64,000 nucleotides of DNA from Alphaproteobacteria bacterium (GTDB lineage Bacteria; Pseudomonadota; Alphaproteobacteria; Rhodobacterales; Rhodobacteraceae), in contig JAUILL010000005.1 of NCBI GenBank assembly GCA_030433335.1, positions 111,905-175,904 on the forward strand, read 5' to 3'. Of the stretch, positions 36,524-45,505 are shown piece after piece. How positions within the stretch are numbered: the stretch's first letter is position 1; each line of letters begins with the position of its first letter. The position numbers were made by a program, and so were the translations under genes. The notes under the pieces are model-generated. The model did no database searches, was not told where the DNA came from, and worked only from the letters and a program-made list of their open reading frames with translations.

Positions 36524-37758
36524 CCATTCTCAAAGGGATGCGCGTGGTCGAAGGCTCGGCCTTTGTGGCGGTGCCGCTCGCGGGGATGACGCTGGCACAA
36601 ATGGGGGCCGAAGTGATCCGCTTCGACCGCATTGGTGGAGGATTGGACGCAGGACGCTGGCCTTTGGCGCCGAACGGTCAGAGCCTGTTCTGGGATGGTA
36701 TGAACAAAGGCAAGAAGTCCATCGCCGTGGATATGAAGTCCGAAGAGGGCAAAGAGATCATCACCGAGATTGTCACCGCCCCCGGTGACGACGCGGGGAT
36801 GTTTCTGACAAACCTGCGGGTGCGCGGGTGGATGGACTACGAAACCCTGAGCCAGCGTCGGGACGATTTGGTGATGGTCACTCTGACCGGGGATCGGCAC
36901 GGTCGCCCACAGGTGGATTACACGGTCAATCCGGCCTTGGGTATTCCGATGATGACGGGGCCAGCAGGTAGCTCTGATCCCGTCGCCCATGCGCTGCCGG
37001 CTTGGGATCTGATCGCAGGCAATATGTGTGTCTCTGCGCTGCTCGCAGCCGAACGGCACAGGCTGCGGGGTCACGGAGGACAAGAGGTTGAAATCGCGCT
37101 GAAGGATGTTGCTGCGGCGGCCATCGGACATTTGGGAATGATCGGGGACGTCTCGGTCAATACCTCGGATCGCGAGAAGGCTGGGAACGCACTTTACGGC
37201 GCTTATGGTCAGGATTTCTTGTGTGCAGACGGGCGCCGGGTGATGGTCATCGGTCTGACCCACCGCCAATGGCGCGGATTGGTGAAAACCATGGCGTTGG
37301 AAGACGAGATCAAATCGCTCGAAGCGCGACTTGGCGTGTCCCTCAGCGACGAAGGCAACCGTTGGCGGCATCGCGACGCGATCACCGCACTCTTCCAGCC
37401 TTGGTTCGCGGCGCGGCGTGTTCCAGACTTTGAACGCAGTTTTAACGGGGCAGGGCTCACGTGGTCCGAGTTCCGGTCGGTACGCGAGGCGATGTCACAT
37501 GACTCTGACCTTAGCGCAGATAATCCGATGTTCGGGATGGTGTCGCATCCCGCAACAGGGGCTTATCTGACACCGGCGCATCCGGCGACCTTCCACAAAA
37601 CCAAGCGCGAGGCCCCTAAAGCTGCTCCGCTTTTGGGGGCGCATACCGAGGAAATCCTCGCTGACATTGTCGGTCTCGGGAGCGGCAATATCGGCGCTCT
37701 CTTTGACAAGGGCATTGTGGATGGTCCGCGCCGTGGGGCGCATAAAACGGCAGCCTGA
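36520..37758 (+). CDS. Family III (CaiB/BaiF) CoA transferase
   Basis: 412 residues. The N-terminus has LKGMRVVEGSAFVAVPLAGMTLAQMGAEVIRFD (given as the LKGMRVVEGSAF start and the GAEVIRFD end), the family start pattern. Further motifs include LFWDGMNKGKKSIAVDMKS and an expected catalytic aspartate region near residues 160-180. The start overlaps the hydratase stop. Such enzymes move CoA between two carboxylates, which suits pairing with a mesaconyl-type hydratase. A hairpin terminator follows at 37768. Confidence 0.82.
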   Translation: MTILKGMRVVEGSAFVAVPLAGMTLAQMGAEVIRFDRIGGGLDAGRWPLAPNGQSLFWDGMNKGKKSIAVDMKSEEGKEIITEIVTAPGDDAGMFLTNLRVRGWMDYETLSQRRDDLVMVTLTGDRHGRPQVDYTVNPALGIPMMTGPAGSSDPVAHALPAWDLIAGNMCVSALLAAERHRLRGHGGQEVEIALKDVAAAAIGHLGMIGDVSVNTSDREKAGNALYGAYGQDFLCADGRRVMVIGLTHRQWRGLVKTMALEDEIKSLEARLGVSLSDEGNRWRHRDAITALFQPWFAARRVPDFERSFNGAGLTWSEFRSVREAMSHDSDLSADNPMFGMVSHPATGAYLTPAHPATFHKTKREAPKAAPLLGAHTEEILADIVGLGSGNIGALFDKGIVDGPRRGAHKTAA

Positions 37759-37767
37759 TGGCTTAAC

Positions 37768-37793
37768 GGCGGCGCAGGGTTTGCGCCGCCTTT
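37768..37793. terminator. Bidirectional terminator
   Basis: GGCGGCGCA (37768-37776) pairs with TGCGCCGCC (37782-37790), followed by TTT. It lies between the CoA transferase gene and the convergent lipoprotein gene. Confidence 0.65.
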
Positions 37794-37809
37794 GGTTGGC
37801 GCTCTCGGC

Positions 37810-38097
37810 TTACCGCATTACCAAGTAGTCTGCAGAGACGTAGCCAGTAATGCGCGGGGCCTCGGCCAGAGACACACGGCACCACAGTTGACCAATCTCG
37901 GTCACGCAATCCTTGCGGTTCAGGACGGTTCCGTCCGGTAGTCCCAAGATCACTTTGAATCCTAGTCCCGGACCAGCGCGCAGCTTCAGCAACTCGTCGG
38001 GCCCTGCGCCTCGGACAATCGTGCGGTCATAGCCGACGCTGCCACAGCTTGCAGCGAATAAAAAAGCAGACAGGATGAGAAGGGTGCTGGTGCGCAT
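37810..38097 (-). CDS. Small SH3-like lipoprotein
   Basis: 95 residues. The N-terminus is a lipoprotein signal with lipobox FAASC (cysteine 18). The mature part, LLKLRAGPGLGFKVILGLPDG then YVSADYLVM, is a bacterial SH3-type domain that usually binds peptidoglycan or peptides. The ATG at 38097 has GAGGCGAAG before it, and the signal sequence supports this start over longer frames. It is a single gene, convergent with the CoA transferase gene. Confidence 0.75.
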   Translation of the reverse strand: MRTSTLLILSAFLFAASCGSVGYDRTIVRGAGPDELLKLRAGPGLGFKVILGLPDGTVLNRKDCVTEIGQLWCRVSLAEAPRITGYVSADYLVMR

Positions 38098-38313
38098 ATC
38101 TTCGCCTCTCGGTGGAACGAGGCCACTTGCTTGGAATAAACTAAAGGGATTTGGACCCTTGTGCCCCATCCCGATGCGATTTGGCCACCGGTTTTTGTCG
38201 CCCCAAACGTTGCGCATTGGCTGGAACCAATAAAACAAGGCACAATCTAGGTTTTCAGGGAACAATGGTGGGTGGTTTCCTCTTGGGTTTTTACACCGAA
38301 AGAGGATGGTTCT

Positions 38314-39144
38314 ATGGCAGAGCGGGCACCAGTTTGGGTCGAATACTTGATGCGCACCGGCTACGCCGCGCGTGGTTTCGTTTATCTTTTGACCGGAGGG
38401 CTCGCTCTACTGGCAGCTTGGCAAGGCGGCGCGGCCGAGGACAAAAAGGGCGCGTTGGCGTCTTTGTTCGGCCAGCAATTCGGTCAGCTGTTAGTGCTGG
38501 CGATTGCCGTCGGACTGGTGTGTTACGGCATATGGCGTTTGGTGTGCGGTTACATGGGTTTGGAAGACAATGGGACCGAAGCCAAAGGAATTGTCGCCCG
38601 CGTCGGGCAGGGTCTGAGTGGTCTGGTGAATATCGGCCTAGGCCTCTCGGTGGGGCGGTTCGCCTTGGGGCTTGGTAGCGGGGGCGATGGAAAAGAGGCG
38701 CTGACATCGAAACTGTTGGCCATGCCTTTCGGTCAGATCCTCGTGGGGATCATTGGCCTTGGTGTTATCGGGGCCGGTTTGGCCTATCTCTACAAAGGAT
38801 GGGCCGAGAAGTACCGCGAGAACCTGCGCTGGTCTCCGGTACTGGAAAAGCTCTCCGGCGCGATCCGTCTAGGGCTGCTCTCGCGGGGCATCGTAGTTGC
38901 CATGATCGGCGGGTTCTTCTTGTTCGCGGCGTTGCAAGCTGATGCACAAGAGGCAGGCGGACTGTCGCAAGCCTTTGATCTGGTGCGCAGCCAAGCCTAT
39001 GGGCGCTACCTGCTCGGGATCCTTGCGGCCGGGATGTTCGCCTTTGGCATCTACTGTTGGATGGAGACAGTCTACCGCGTACTGCCCACCCGTCAGAGCA
39101 AAGGAACGGTCACCATCGCCCAACATCTGAAGATGCACGCTTGA
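38314..39144 (+). CDS. DUF1206-family membrane protein
   Basis: 276 residues with six hydrophobic segments in three similar pairs. Each pair starts with a pattern like RTGYAARGFVYLLTGGLAL, RVGQGLSGLVNIGLGLSV or RLGLLSRGIVVAMIGGFFL. This threefold repeat is the hallmark of DUF1206 proteins, whose function is unknown. The ATG at 38314 has GAGG in front. It is a single gene ended by a strong terminator. Confidence 0.82.
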   Translation: MAERAPVWVEYLMRTGYAARGFVYLLTGGLALLAAWQGGAAEDKKGALASLFGQQFGQLLVLAIAVGLVCYGIWRLVCGYMGLEDNGTEAKGIVARVGQGLSGLVNIGLGLSVGRFALGLGSGGDGKEALTSKLLAMPFGQILVGIIGLGVIGAGLAYLYKGWAEKYRENLRWSPVLEKLSGAIRLGLLSRGIVVAMIGGFFLFAALQADAQEAGGLSQAFDLVRSQAYGRYLLGILAAGMFAFGIYCWMETVYRVLPTRQSKGTVTIAQHLKMHA

Positions 39145-39159
39145 TATTGTGGAATGTTT

Positions 39160-39200
39160 GAACCCCCGCTGAAGCGTTGATTGCGCCACAGCGGGGGTTC
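39160..39200. terminator. Bidirectional terminator between the DUF1206 gene and iolE
   Basis: GAACCCCCGCT (39160-39170) is perfectly complementary to AGCGGGGGTTC (39190-39200), with a 19-base loop and T-rich flanks. It serves the convergent genes on both sides. Confidence 0.75.
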
Positions 39201-39219
39201 TATTCGTGTCAGGGTCGCC

Positions 39220-40116
39220 TCAGATGAGGCCCGCATCTTTTGACAACCGTTTCAACGTCGCCAACCCCAAGGTCTGATAGAGAAGGGGATTGCGCACCTT
39301 CGGGTCCTGTTCGGCCTCGATCACGATCCAGCCGTCATAGCCTTTGGCTGCGAGCTGCTCGAGCAAAGGCGCAAAGTCCACGGCTCCGTCCTGATCTCCA
39401 GGGACGGTGAAGGCTCCGGCCAGAACGCCTTGAATGAACGACAGACGTTCATCCCGAACGCGCTTCGCAACGTCAGGGCGGACATTCTTGGCGTGGAAAT
39501 GCACCACGCGGTCGATATGTTTGGCCAGAACCTCTTCGGGGTTTCCGCCGCCAAAGAAGCAGTGACCCGCATCGAACAGCAGCTTGGTCGCGGGACCGGT
39601 CGCCGCCATGAAAGCGTCGATTTCTTCCGGCGTCTCCACGATGGTGCCCATGTGGTGGTGATAGGCCAGGTGGATGCCTTGGTCCGCCATATAGGCCGCG
39701 AATTCCTCGATCTTTTCGCCGAATGCGAGCATTTCAGCGGCCGAGAGAGATGCTTTGTCGTTCACCGGCTTTTCCGCATCAGAATGGATCGCGTTCGAGG
39801 TTTCGCAAGTTACGCAGACCTTGCAGCCATTCTCTTTGAGCTTGGCGAGATGCGGCTGGAAAGCCGCGATCTCATCCTCGACAGAGCGGGTCAGAAGCTC
39901 GGTCGAATACCAGCCTGAAATGAACTTCAGGCCGTATTCTTCGAGCGTTTCGCGCAGTTCCACGGGGTCTTTGGGCCAGCGATGGCCGTTCTCGATCCCG
40001 TCAAAGCCGATCTGACGACCGGCCTCATCCAGAATGCGTTCGGTCGGGATGTCCGCGCCGATCGACTGGTCGTCGTCGTTGGCCCACGCAATCGGGTTGG
40101 TGCCGAATTGGATCAT
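39220..40116 (-). CDS. iolE: Inosose dehydratase
   Basis: 298 residues of a xylose-isomerase-like TIM barrel that dehydrates 2-keto-myo-inositol. Family features include FGTNPIAWANDDD at the start, FDGIENGHRWPKDP, GWYSTELLTRS, LAYHHHMGT, FDAGHCFFGG and VVHFHAKNVRP, with the acidic and histidine metal ligands. It is the last gene of a leftward operon with iolG, another dehydrogenase and an IolI-like isomerase. Good ribosome binding site GGAGGAG before the ATG. Confidence 0.9.
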   Translation of the reverse strand: MIQFGTNPIAWANDDDQSIGADIPTERILDEAGRQIGFDGIENGHRWPKDPVELRETLEEYGLKFISGWYSTELLTRSVEDEIAAFQPHLAKLKENGCKVCVTCETSNAIHSDAEKPVNDKASLSAAEMLAFGEKIEEFAAYMADQGIHLAYHHHMGTIVETPEEIDAFMAATGPATKLLFDAGHCFFGGGNPEEVLAKHIDRVVHFHAKNVRPDVAKRVRDERLSFIQGVLAGAFTVPGDQDGAVDFAPLLEQLAAKGYDGWIVIEAEQDPKVRNPLLYQTLGLATLKRLSKDAGLI

Positions 40117-40139
40117 GGTGTCTCCTCCGGTCCGGCCGA

Positions 40140-41132
40140 TCAGGCCAGTGTCACCGCTTTGCCGGTCTGCGCGCTTTCCAGCGCGGCATCCGCCAGTTCC
40201 AGCGCCTTCAGGCCGTCAAGGCCGGTGGTCGGGGTGGGGGTGCCGTTCTGGATCGCATCAACAAATGCCGCGATTTCATTGGCATACGCCATGGTGTAGC
40301 GGTCCATGAAGAAGTTCAGCAGAGGCGCTTTGTGGTAGCCATCTTCAACTGCGACTTCGACGGTGTTTTCATGGGTGTTCTGCGCGTGCGCCATGCCGAG
40401 TGAGCCCAGAACTTCCATGCGCTGATCGTAGCCATATGTGGCGCGGCGCGAGTTGGTGATGGTGCACTGCTTGCCCGACGCGGTGGTCAGGATCACGTTG
40501 ACGCTGTCATAATCGCCAAGTTCACCAATTGCGGGATCGGTCAGAACGCTGCCTTGCGCCATGACGGTGGTGACTTCTTCTCCAAGCAGCCAGCGGGCCA
40601 CGTCGAAGTCATGAATGGTCATGTCGCGGAAGATGCCGCCAGACACCTTGATGTAGGACGCGGGCGGAGCGCCGGGATCGCGCGAGGTGATGGTCACCAT
40701 CTCCACGTCGCCGATCTTGCCGCTGTCGATAGCGGCTTTCAGCGCCATGAAATCGGGATCGAAGCGGCGGTTGAAACCAACCATCAGGGTCGCGCCTTCG
40801 GCTTCGACAGTCTTCAGCGCTTCTTTGACGCGGGGCACGCTTAGGTCGACAGGCTTTTCGCAGAAGACAGCTTTGCCCGCCTTGGCGAATTTCTCGATCA
40901 GGTCGGCGTGGGTGTCTGTGGGCGTGCAGATGACAACCGCATCCACGTCGTCCGAGGTTGCGATCTCGTCGATCTCGCGGATGTCGCAGCCATAGGTGTC
41001 TTGGATGCGCTTTGCCGCGTCGGCAAAGGGTTCCGCCACGGCCACCAGCGTTGCTGCTGGGATCGAGGATACTGCGCGGGCATGGACCTGCCCGATACGG
41101 CCTGCGCCGAGAATTGCGAAACGAACGGTCAT
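40140..41132 (-). CDS. iolG: Inositol 2-dehydrogenase
   Basis: 330 residues of the Gfo/Idh/MocA family. The NAD-binding motif is LGAGRIGQVHARAV. EKPVDLS carries the conserved EKP lysine, and GGIFRDMTIHDFDVARWLL carries the catalytic aspartate-x3-histidine region. It oxidises myo-inositol to the 2-keto form, the substrate of IolE encoded just downstream. The match to rhizobial/roseobacterial IolG is close by eye. Confidence 0.9.
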   Translation of the reverse strand: MTVRFAILGAGRIGQVHARAVSSIPAATLVAVAEPFADAAKRIQDTYGCDIREIDEIATSDDVDAVVICTPTDTHADLIEKFAKAGKAVFCEKPVDLSVPRVKEALKTVEAEGATLMVGFNRRFDPDFMALKAAIDSGKIGDVEMVTITSRDPGAPPASYIKVSGGIFRDMTIHDFDVARWLLGEEVTTVMAQGSVLTDPAIGELGDYDSVNVILTTASGKQCTITNSRRATYGYDQRMEVLGSLGMAHAQNTHENTVEVAVEDGYHKAPLLNFFMDRYTMAYANEIAAFVDAIQNGTPTPTTGLDGLKALELADAALESAQTGKAVTLA

Positions 41133-41168
41133 TGTAGTCTCCGGAATAAGGCCGCTCGGGCCGTGGTG

Positions 41169-42197
41169 TTAGTCGATAAGAACGGTTTGGCCGGTGCGGG
41201 ACGCTTCGCGCGCCGCATCCAGAATGCGCATGGTGTGCAAGGCGCCTGTCGCAGGAACGGGGCCGGGGCCGCCGGTCTGCGCGGCCTGCGCGAATTGGGT
41301 GTAGAGGTCCTGAATCTTGGACTGGACCGAGGGGATGACCTCGGCCTTGCCTTCGGTGTGCAGGGTGCCCCACGCCTCTTCGGGTTCGATGCCCCAACCT
41401 TCGGGATCGTCAGCGGGCATTTGGCCCGCCATCACCATGCGCGCCTGCACGTCTGTGCCATGGCCGACATAGGTGCCGAGCGATCCGTAGGCACGGAATT
41501 CACGCTCGTTGTAGTAGTTCACTTTGGAGCCTGTGATGTAGGAATGCTGGCCGCTCTGGTGGCGGACGTGGACAGCATAGCTCACGTCCGTAGTGCCTTG
41601 GGGCAGGTCCATATAGTCGAGTTTTGCATCAACTGCCGCAGCCGGTCCCAGCAGGAACAGCATCTGGTCGATGAAATGGCTGCCATGGTCGCGCAGTAAT
41701 CCGCCGCCGGGACCCGCTTCGAGCGTTGCCCAGTCATCTGCATCCAGACGATTGTGGATCGCGCGAATGTCACCAAGGCGACCGCTTTCCACAACCGACT
41801 TGAGGGTGCGGAAGTCCGTGTCCCACCGGCGATTGTGAAATACGTTCAGCAAGACACTCTTTGTCTTGGCCGCTTCGACCATCTCGGCTGCATCAGGGTA
41901 GGTCGGGGCAAAGGGTTTGTCGCAAACTACGTGCAACCCCAGTTCGATCGCTTCGAGGGTCAGCGCTTTGTGGGTTTCCGGCGGGGTGGTGATGGTCACC
42001 ATCTCGACTTCGCCCGCAGCCGCCATTTCGGCCAGGCTGCTGTATACAGGAACGCCGGGCAGATCTTCGGCCAGTTGCGCGATCTTGTCTGCAGAGCGGG
42101 CCACAACGCCCGCGATCTCAACGCCTTCGGCGGCCTGAATAAAGGGTGCGTGGAACACACGGCCGCCAAAGCCGTATCCAACCAATCCAAGTTTCAT
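41169..42197 (-). CDS. Gfo/Idh/MocA-family oxidoreductase
   Basis: 342 residues. The N-terminal nucleotide fold is LVGYGFGGRVFHAPF. CDKPFAPT replaces the usual EKP with DKP. GGGLLRDHGSHFIDQMLFLLG holds the usual aspartate/histidine active-site region. It belongs to the same superfamily as IolG but to a different branch, close to oxidoreductases that act on scyllo-inositol or other cyclitol and sugar derivatives. The ATG at 42197 follows GGAATTTCAG; a longer frame has no ribosome site. It sits in the iolE/iolG operon, so a second cyclitol isomer is a likely substrate. Confidence 0.8.
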   Translation of the reverse strand: MKLGLVGYGFGGRVFHAPFIQAAEGVEIAGVVARSADKIAQLAEDLPGVPVYSSLAEMAAAGEVEMVTITTPPETHKALTLEAIELGLHVVCDKPFAPTYPDAAEMVEAAKTKSVLLNVFHNRRWDTDFRTLKSVVESGRLGDIRAIHNRLDADDWATLEAGPGGGLLRDHGSHFIDQMLFLLGPAAAVDAKLDYMDLPQGTTDVSYAVHVRHQSGQHSYITGSKVNYYNEREFRAYGSLGTYVGHGTDVQARMVMAGQMPADDPEGWGIEPEEAWGTLHTEGKAEVIPSVQSKIQDLYTQFAQAAQTGGPGPVPATGALHTMRILDAAREASRTGQTVLID

Positions 42198-42259
42198 CTG
42201 AAATTCCTTTGCATCTCTGGTCCGCAAACGGAGTGCAGACCAATGAAAATCTCGCCGGC

Positions 42260-43078
42260 TCAGGCTTTTGCGAGCTGCTCTTCGATATAGGCAAACGACG
42301 CGGCAATCTCGGTCTTGGGATCGCTCAGCGCCTGTGTCTCTGGCGAGAAACACTCGTAGCTGATCGGTCCGTCATAGCCTGCATCCATCAGCGCTTTGAT
42401 CTGCGCAACATTCTCGAGCCGGTCGTTTGCATCGACCAGCACGCGGTGCTCATCTTCCATCGCACCCACAGAGAGCGCTGGGTCCACAACGGCCGAAATG
42501 TGGATGATGCCCGTGTGTTCAGGGTAGAGCGCACCCCCATCCGCCAGAATATGGTGGAAGGTGTCGTGGACCAGCTTGAACCGATCCGACGCCTCAAGAT
42601 CATTGATGATGCCGACCAACTCTTCTTTGAAGCGCAGGGAGGAGCGGTTGAAGCCCAACGGCTCAACCAATGCCACCATGTCTGCTTCGACCAGCATCGG
42701 GTAGATCGCTTTGAGCGCGATCCGTGCATTCGCCTGCCGTTCGCCATTTCCGACGCCTGTGCCGTCATTGCGCGGGATCAGGCTGATGGTCTCGGCGCCC
42801 GACGCTTTGGCAATCGCGATTAAGTTCGCGACTTCGGTGGCGCGCTCATCATCCCATGAATTGAACGGATAAACCTGACTCAGACCGACCATGCGCAGCC
42901 CCTTGGCGCGGACCATCTCGCCGGCCGCTTCGGGTGTCATCCCATCGAACAGGGGGCGTCCCAGACCGTCCATGTCATTGCGAGCCTCGACGCCGACACA
43001 GCCCAGATCAGCAGCCAGATCGAGGAAGGCCTCGAAGGTCAGGTGCGGAACTGTCATTTGGTTGAGCGCTTTTTTCAT
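42260..43078 (-). CDS. IolI-like TIM-barrel isomerase
   Basis: 272 residues. A xylose-isomerase-like barrel with VGVEARNDMDG, VALVEPLGFNRSSLR, LVHDTFHHILADG and YDGPISYECFSPE. The positions of the glutamate and aspartate/histidine metal ligands fit IolI-type inosose isomerases. First gene of the leftward iol operon, with GGAGGAGG before the ATG. It may interconvert inosose isomers; hydroxypyruvate isomerase-like activity is the alternative. Confidence 0.72.
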   Translation of the reverse strand: MKKALNQMTVPHLTFEAFLDLAADLGCVGVEARNDMDGLGRPLFDGMTPEAAGEMVRAKGLRMVGLSQVYPFNSWDDERATEVANLIAIAKASGAETISLIPRNDGTGVGNGERQANARIALKAIYPMLVEADMVALVEPLGFNRSSLRFKEELVGIINDLEASDRFKLVHDTFHHILADGGALYPEHTGIIHISAVVDPALSVGAMEDEHRVLVDANDRLENVAQIKALMDAGYDGPISYECFSPETQALSDPKTEIAASFAYIEEQLAKA

Positions 43079-43222
43079 GGGGACCTCCTCCTGATCCGTG
43101 GCCGCGTTCGGCCAGCTTTGGCGGACCTTGAGGGCATCTGGCGCAGCACGTCAAAGACCGTGACAACATTTGACGTCATTCTTGACGTTTGCTGCACCTG
43201 CTAAATGACGTTTTTACGTCAC
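43079..43222 (-). promoter_or_regulatory. Promoter/operator region of the leftward iol operon
   Basis: TGACGTCA (43171-43178) is a perfect palindrome. TGACGT-TTTT-ACGTCA (43206-43221) is a spaced version of the same arms, and TTGACGTTT lies between them. Repeated TGACGT halves with a central CG pattern suit a LacI-type repressor, whose gene starts the region to the right. The second site touches the end of that regulator gene. Confidence 0.6.
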
Positions 43223-44254
43223 TCACAGCATTTCCGGCAGGTACACTGTCGGCGCCAGAAAGTGCTGGCCGGGCAGGGTGGGGCCCTCTGCATCGAGGCT
43301 TTGTGCCATCAAACCGATCAAATCGGTGCAAAGCGTACGCAAGGGCGTCGCGTTGACCATGTGCACATATCCTTCGGCAAGGGCAGTGCGGCTTTCTTCG
43401 GTCAATTCGTTCACGACCATGCAAACCTTGTTCGGCGGGCGCGACTCGCGCAGGGCGGCAATGGCGCCTTCCATTCCGCCACCCGCGACATAGATCCCGA
43501 CCAGATCGGTGTGGCGGTTCAGCAGATCGAGCGTGGCCTCATAGGTGACCTGCCTGGTTTCCAGATTGACCAACGTATCGAGTACGGTGAACTCCGGTGC
43601 TTCGGCTCGGATAAAGGACCGGAAGCCGACCTCGCGCAGATCATGTCCGTGCCAACGGTTGCCCCCGACAAAGACCGCCAACTTCCCCGGCTTGTGGACT
43701 GTGCGGCTGAGCATCCATGCCGCCGAACGGCCGACCTTCATGTTGTTCAGCCCCAGATAAGAGGTCCTGATCCCACGCGCGGTATCGTTGAGCAAAGCGA
43801 ACAAAGGGATGCCCCGTGCTTGCAGATCGCGGGCGACGTCATCGATCTTGCGATGGTTGACTGCAACGCACGCAATCGCGTCAACCTCATGTGACAACGC
43901 CATGATTTCTTTTGCGAAATCGTCTGGGGATTGGGAGGCGGCGTACCGGATGACGACCTCTCCGCGCATATCCTGACGCAAGGCCATTGCGGCTTCGAGC
44001 TCGCGGGCAAAGTTGCGGTAGAACTCCTGCTGGCGCTTAACCAGAACGATGCCGAGCCGCCGGCGCGGAGCGCCCGAAGACAGGCGCTCGGCCAGTCCGG
44101 TTTTGTTGTGATAACCAACCCGATGGGCCGCGTCCGCGATCCGCTTTAGGGTGTCGGCGCGCACGGTCATGCGTCCGTTCAAAGCGCGATCTACGGTCGT
44201 GACGCTGACACCAGCCTCTCGGGCGACGTCTTTGACGGTGGGGCGATTGGCCAT
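43223..44254 (-). CDS. LacI-family transcriptional regulator (first)
   Basis: 343 residues. N-terminal LacI helix-turn-helix VKDVAREAGVSVTTVDRALN followed by a hinge helix and a periplasmic-binding-like sensor domain. The sensor region has VDAIACVAVNHRKIDDV and VGIYVAGGGMEGAIAALRE. It lies just upstream of the iol operon promoter and is read in the same direction. It probably represses the catabolic genes until an inositol-type inducer appears. Confidence 0.87.
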   Translation of the reverse strand: MANRPTVKDVAREAGVSVTTVDRALNGRMTVRADTLKRIADAAHRVGYHNKTGLAERLSSGAPRRRLGIVLVKRQQEFYRNFARELEAAMALRQDMRGEVVIRYAASQSPDDFAKEIMALSHEVDAIACVAVNHRKIDDVARDLQARGIPLFALLNDTARGIRTSYLGLNNMKVGRSAAWMLSRTVHKPGKLAVFVGGNRWHGHDLREVGFRSFIRAEAPEFTVLDTLVNLETRQVTYEATLDLLNRHTDLVGIYVAGGGMEGAIAALRESRPPNKVCMVVNELTEESRTALAEGYVHMVNATPLRTLCTDLIGLMAQSLDAEGPTLPGQHFLAPTVYLPEML

Positions 44255-44304
44255 GGGATCAAGTCCTCTGGACAGTGTGGGGCGGGCAGGGGCGTTGCAC
44301 GAGA

Positions 44305-45336
44305 TCAGACATTTTCAGACGTGTAGATTTCGAAGTTCAAGTAGTTCGTGTTCGCCCCTGACTTCACCTCGTTCTTCTTGGCATCGACGAGCTGTGAAAT
44401 GATCTGACGCGCAAACGTCTCCAGCGGATGGCAGATCGCCATCGTTAAGTTCCCGTCAATCAGTCCCGTGCGGGTCGCGGCGAATAGCTCATACCCCACC
44501 GTCACGAAATTGGGCCCTTGAGGCCGCTGACGCAGTGCCTCCAGCACACCTGTGACACCGCCGCCCGAGATGAACAGCCCCTTCAGATTGGGGTGCGTGT
44601 CCAGAATATCGAGCGTCAGTTCTTTCGCGATCGCCAAACTTTCCAGGGTCGATCGCGGTTCCAGCAGGGTGAAGCCCGCGCAATGCTCGCGGAAGTACGA
44701 GCGAAATCCGGTCTCGTTCAATTCCTGATTGCGGTAGCGCGGGTTGCCCAAGAGAATCGCGATCTCGCCGGGTTCGTGGCACAGCTTGTGGAAGGCCCAA
44801 GCCGCTGTTCGGCCCACTTTCCAACTGTCGAGGCCGACGAAGCCGACGTCGTTCTGCGCGGATAACCCGCCGATCAGAGCAGTGACGGGCACACCGTTGC
44901 GGATCACGGTGTCGATTGCTTCGGAAACATAGGGGTGCTCTGCCGCAACGATCCCGATGGACTCCGCTTGTGCCCCCAATGCGCGCACGCGGGCCGCGAC
45001 GTTTTCAGGGCTCAGATCGCTCAGGTATTCGAGCTTCAGATCAATGTTTGCAGCGTGATAGGTCTGCGCGGCACGGCTCAGGGCTCTGCCCAAACCGCTA
45101 TAAAACGCGCGATCCCCTTGCTGAAGCAACACGCCAACCGTGTGGGTTTCACGGGCCCTCAGGACCGAGCTTTCGATCGATCCCAGACCATAAAATCCGA
45201 TATCTTCGGCCGCGTATAAAACGCGATCCCGAGTGGGCTGGCGCACCGAATCTGGTTGGTTGATGACGCGATTGACGGTCGAGACAGAAACCCCAGCCGC
45301 ATCGGCCAGATCACGAATGGTGGGCCGTCCTACCAT
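44305..45336 (-). CDS. LacI-family transcriptional regulator (second)
   Basis: 343 residues with the helix-turn-helix IRDLADAAGVSVSTVNRVIN and a sugar-binding-like C-terminal domain (KGLFISGGGVTGVLEALRQR). It is related to the first and third LacI regulators of the island, most closely by eye to the third (both have STVNR and an IGFYGLG or IGYYGLG segment). It is transcribed divergently from the twin sterol-desaturase-family genes, with an inverted repeat between them. Confidence 0.87.
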   Translation of the reverse strand: MVGRPTIRDLADAAGVSVSTVNRVINQPDSVRQPTRDRVLYAAEDIGFYGLGSIESSVLRARETHTVGVLLQQGDRAFYSGLGRALSRAAQTYHAANIDLKLEYLSDLSPENVAARVRALGAQAESIGIVAAEHPYVSEAIDTVIRNGVPVTALIGGLSAQNDVGFVGLDSWKVGRTAAWAFHKLCHEPGEIAILLGNPRYRNQELNETGFRSYFREHCAGFTLLEPRSTLESLAIAKELTLDILDTHPNLKGLFISGGGVTGVLEALRQRPQGPNFVTVGYELFAATRTGLIDGNLTMAICHPLETFARQIISQLVDAKKNEVKSGANTNYLNFEIYTSENV

Positions 45337-45350
45337 CGGCCCATCCCCTC

Positions 45351-45396
45351 ATTTTGTTTCATTTGGCTCCTCCCTTGAGTTATTTTGAAACAAAAT
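45351..45396. promoter_or_regulatory. Inverted repeat in the divergent lacI/oxygenase promoter
   Basis: ATTTTGTTTC (45351-45360) is exactly inverted at GAAACAAAAT (45387-45396). The core ATGAAACAAAA also occurs at 55777-55787 before the third LacI gene, which suggests a shared operator. The rest of 45337-45505 holds the two promoters and the ribosome site GGGAGGG before 45506. Confidence 0.6.
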
Positions 45397-45505
45397 CATG
45401 CACTGATTTGAACTAGTCTTGATCGCTCATGCGTCAATCTGTCAACCACTCACTCATTCAGCGCCGCTCATGGGGAGCATTGGCGGGCTGATCCGGGAGG
45501 GTATC

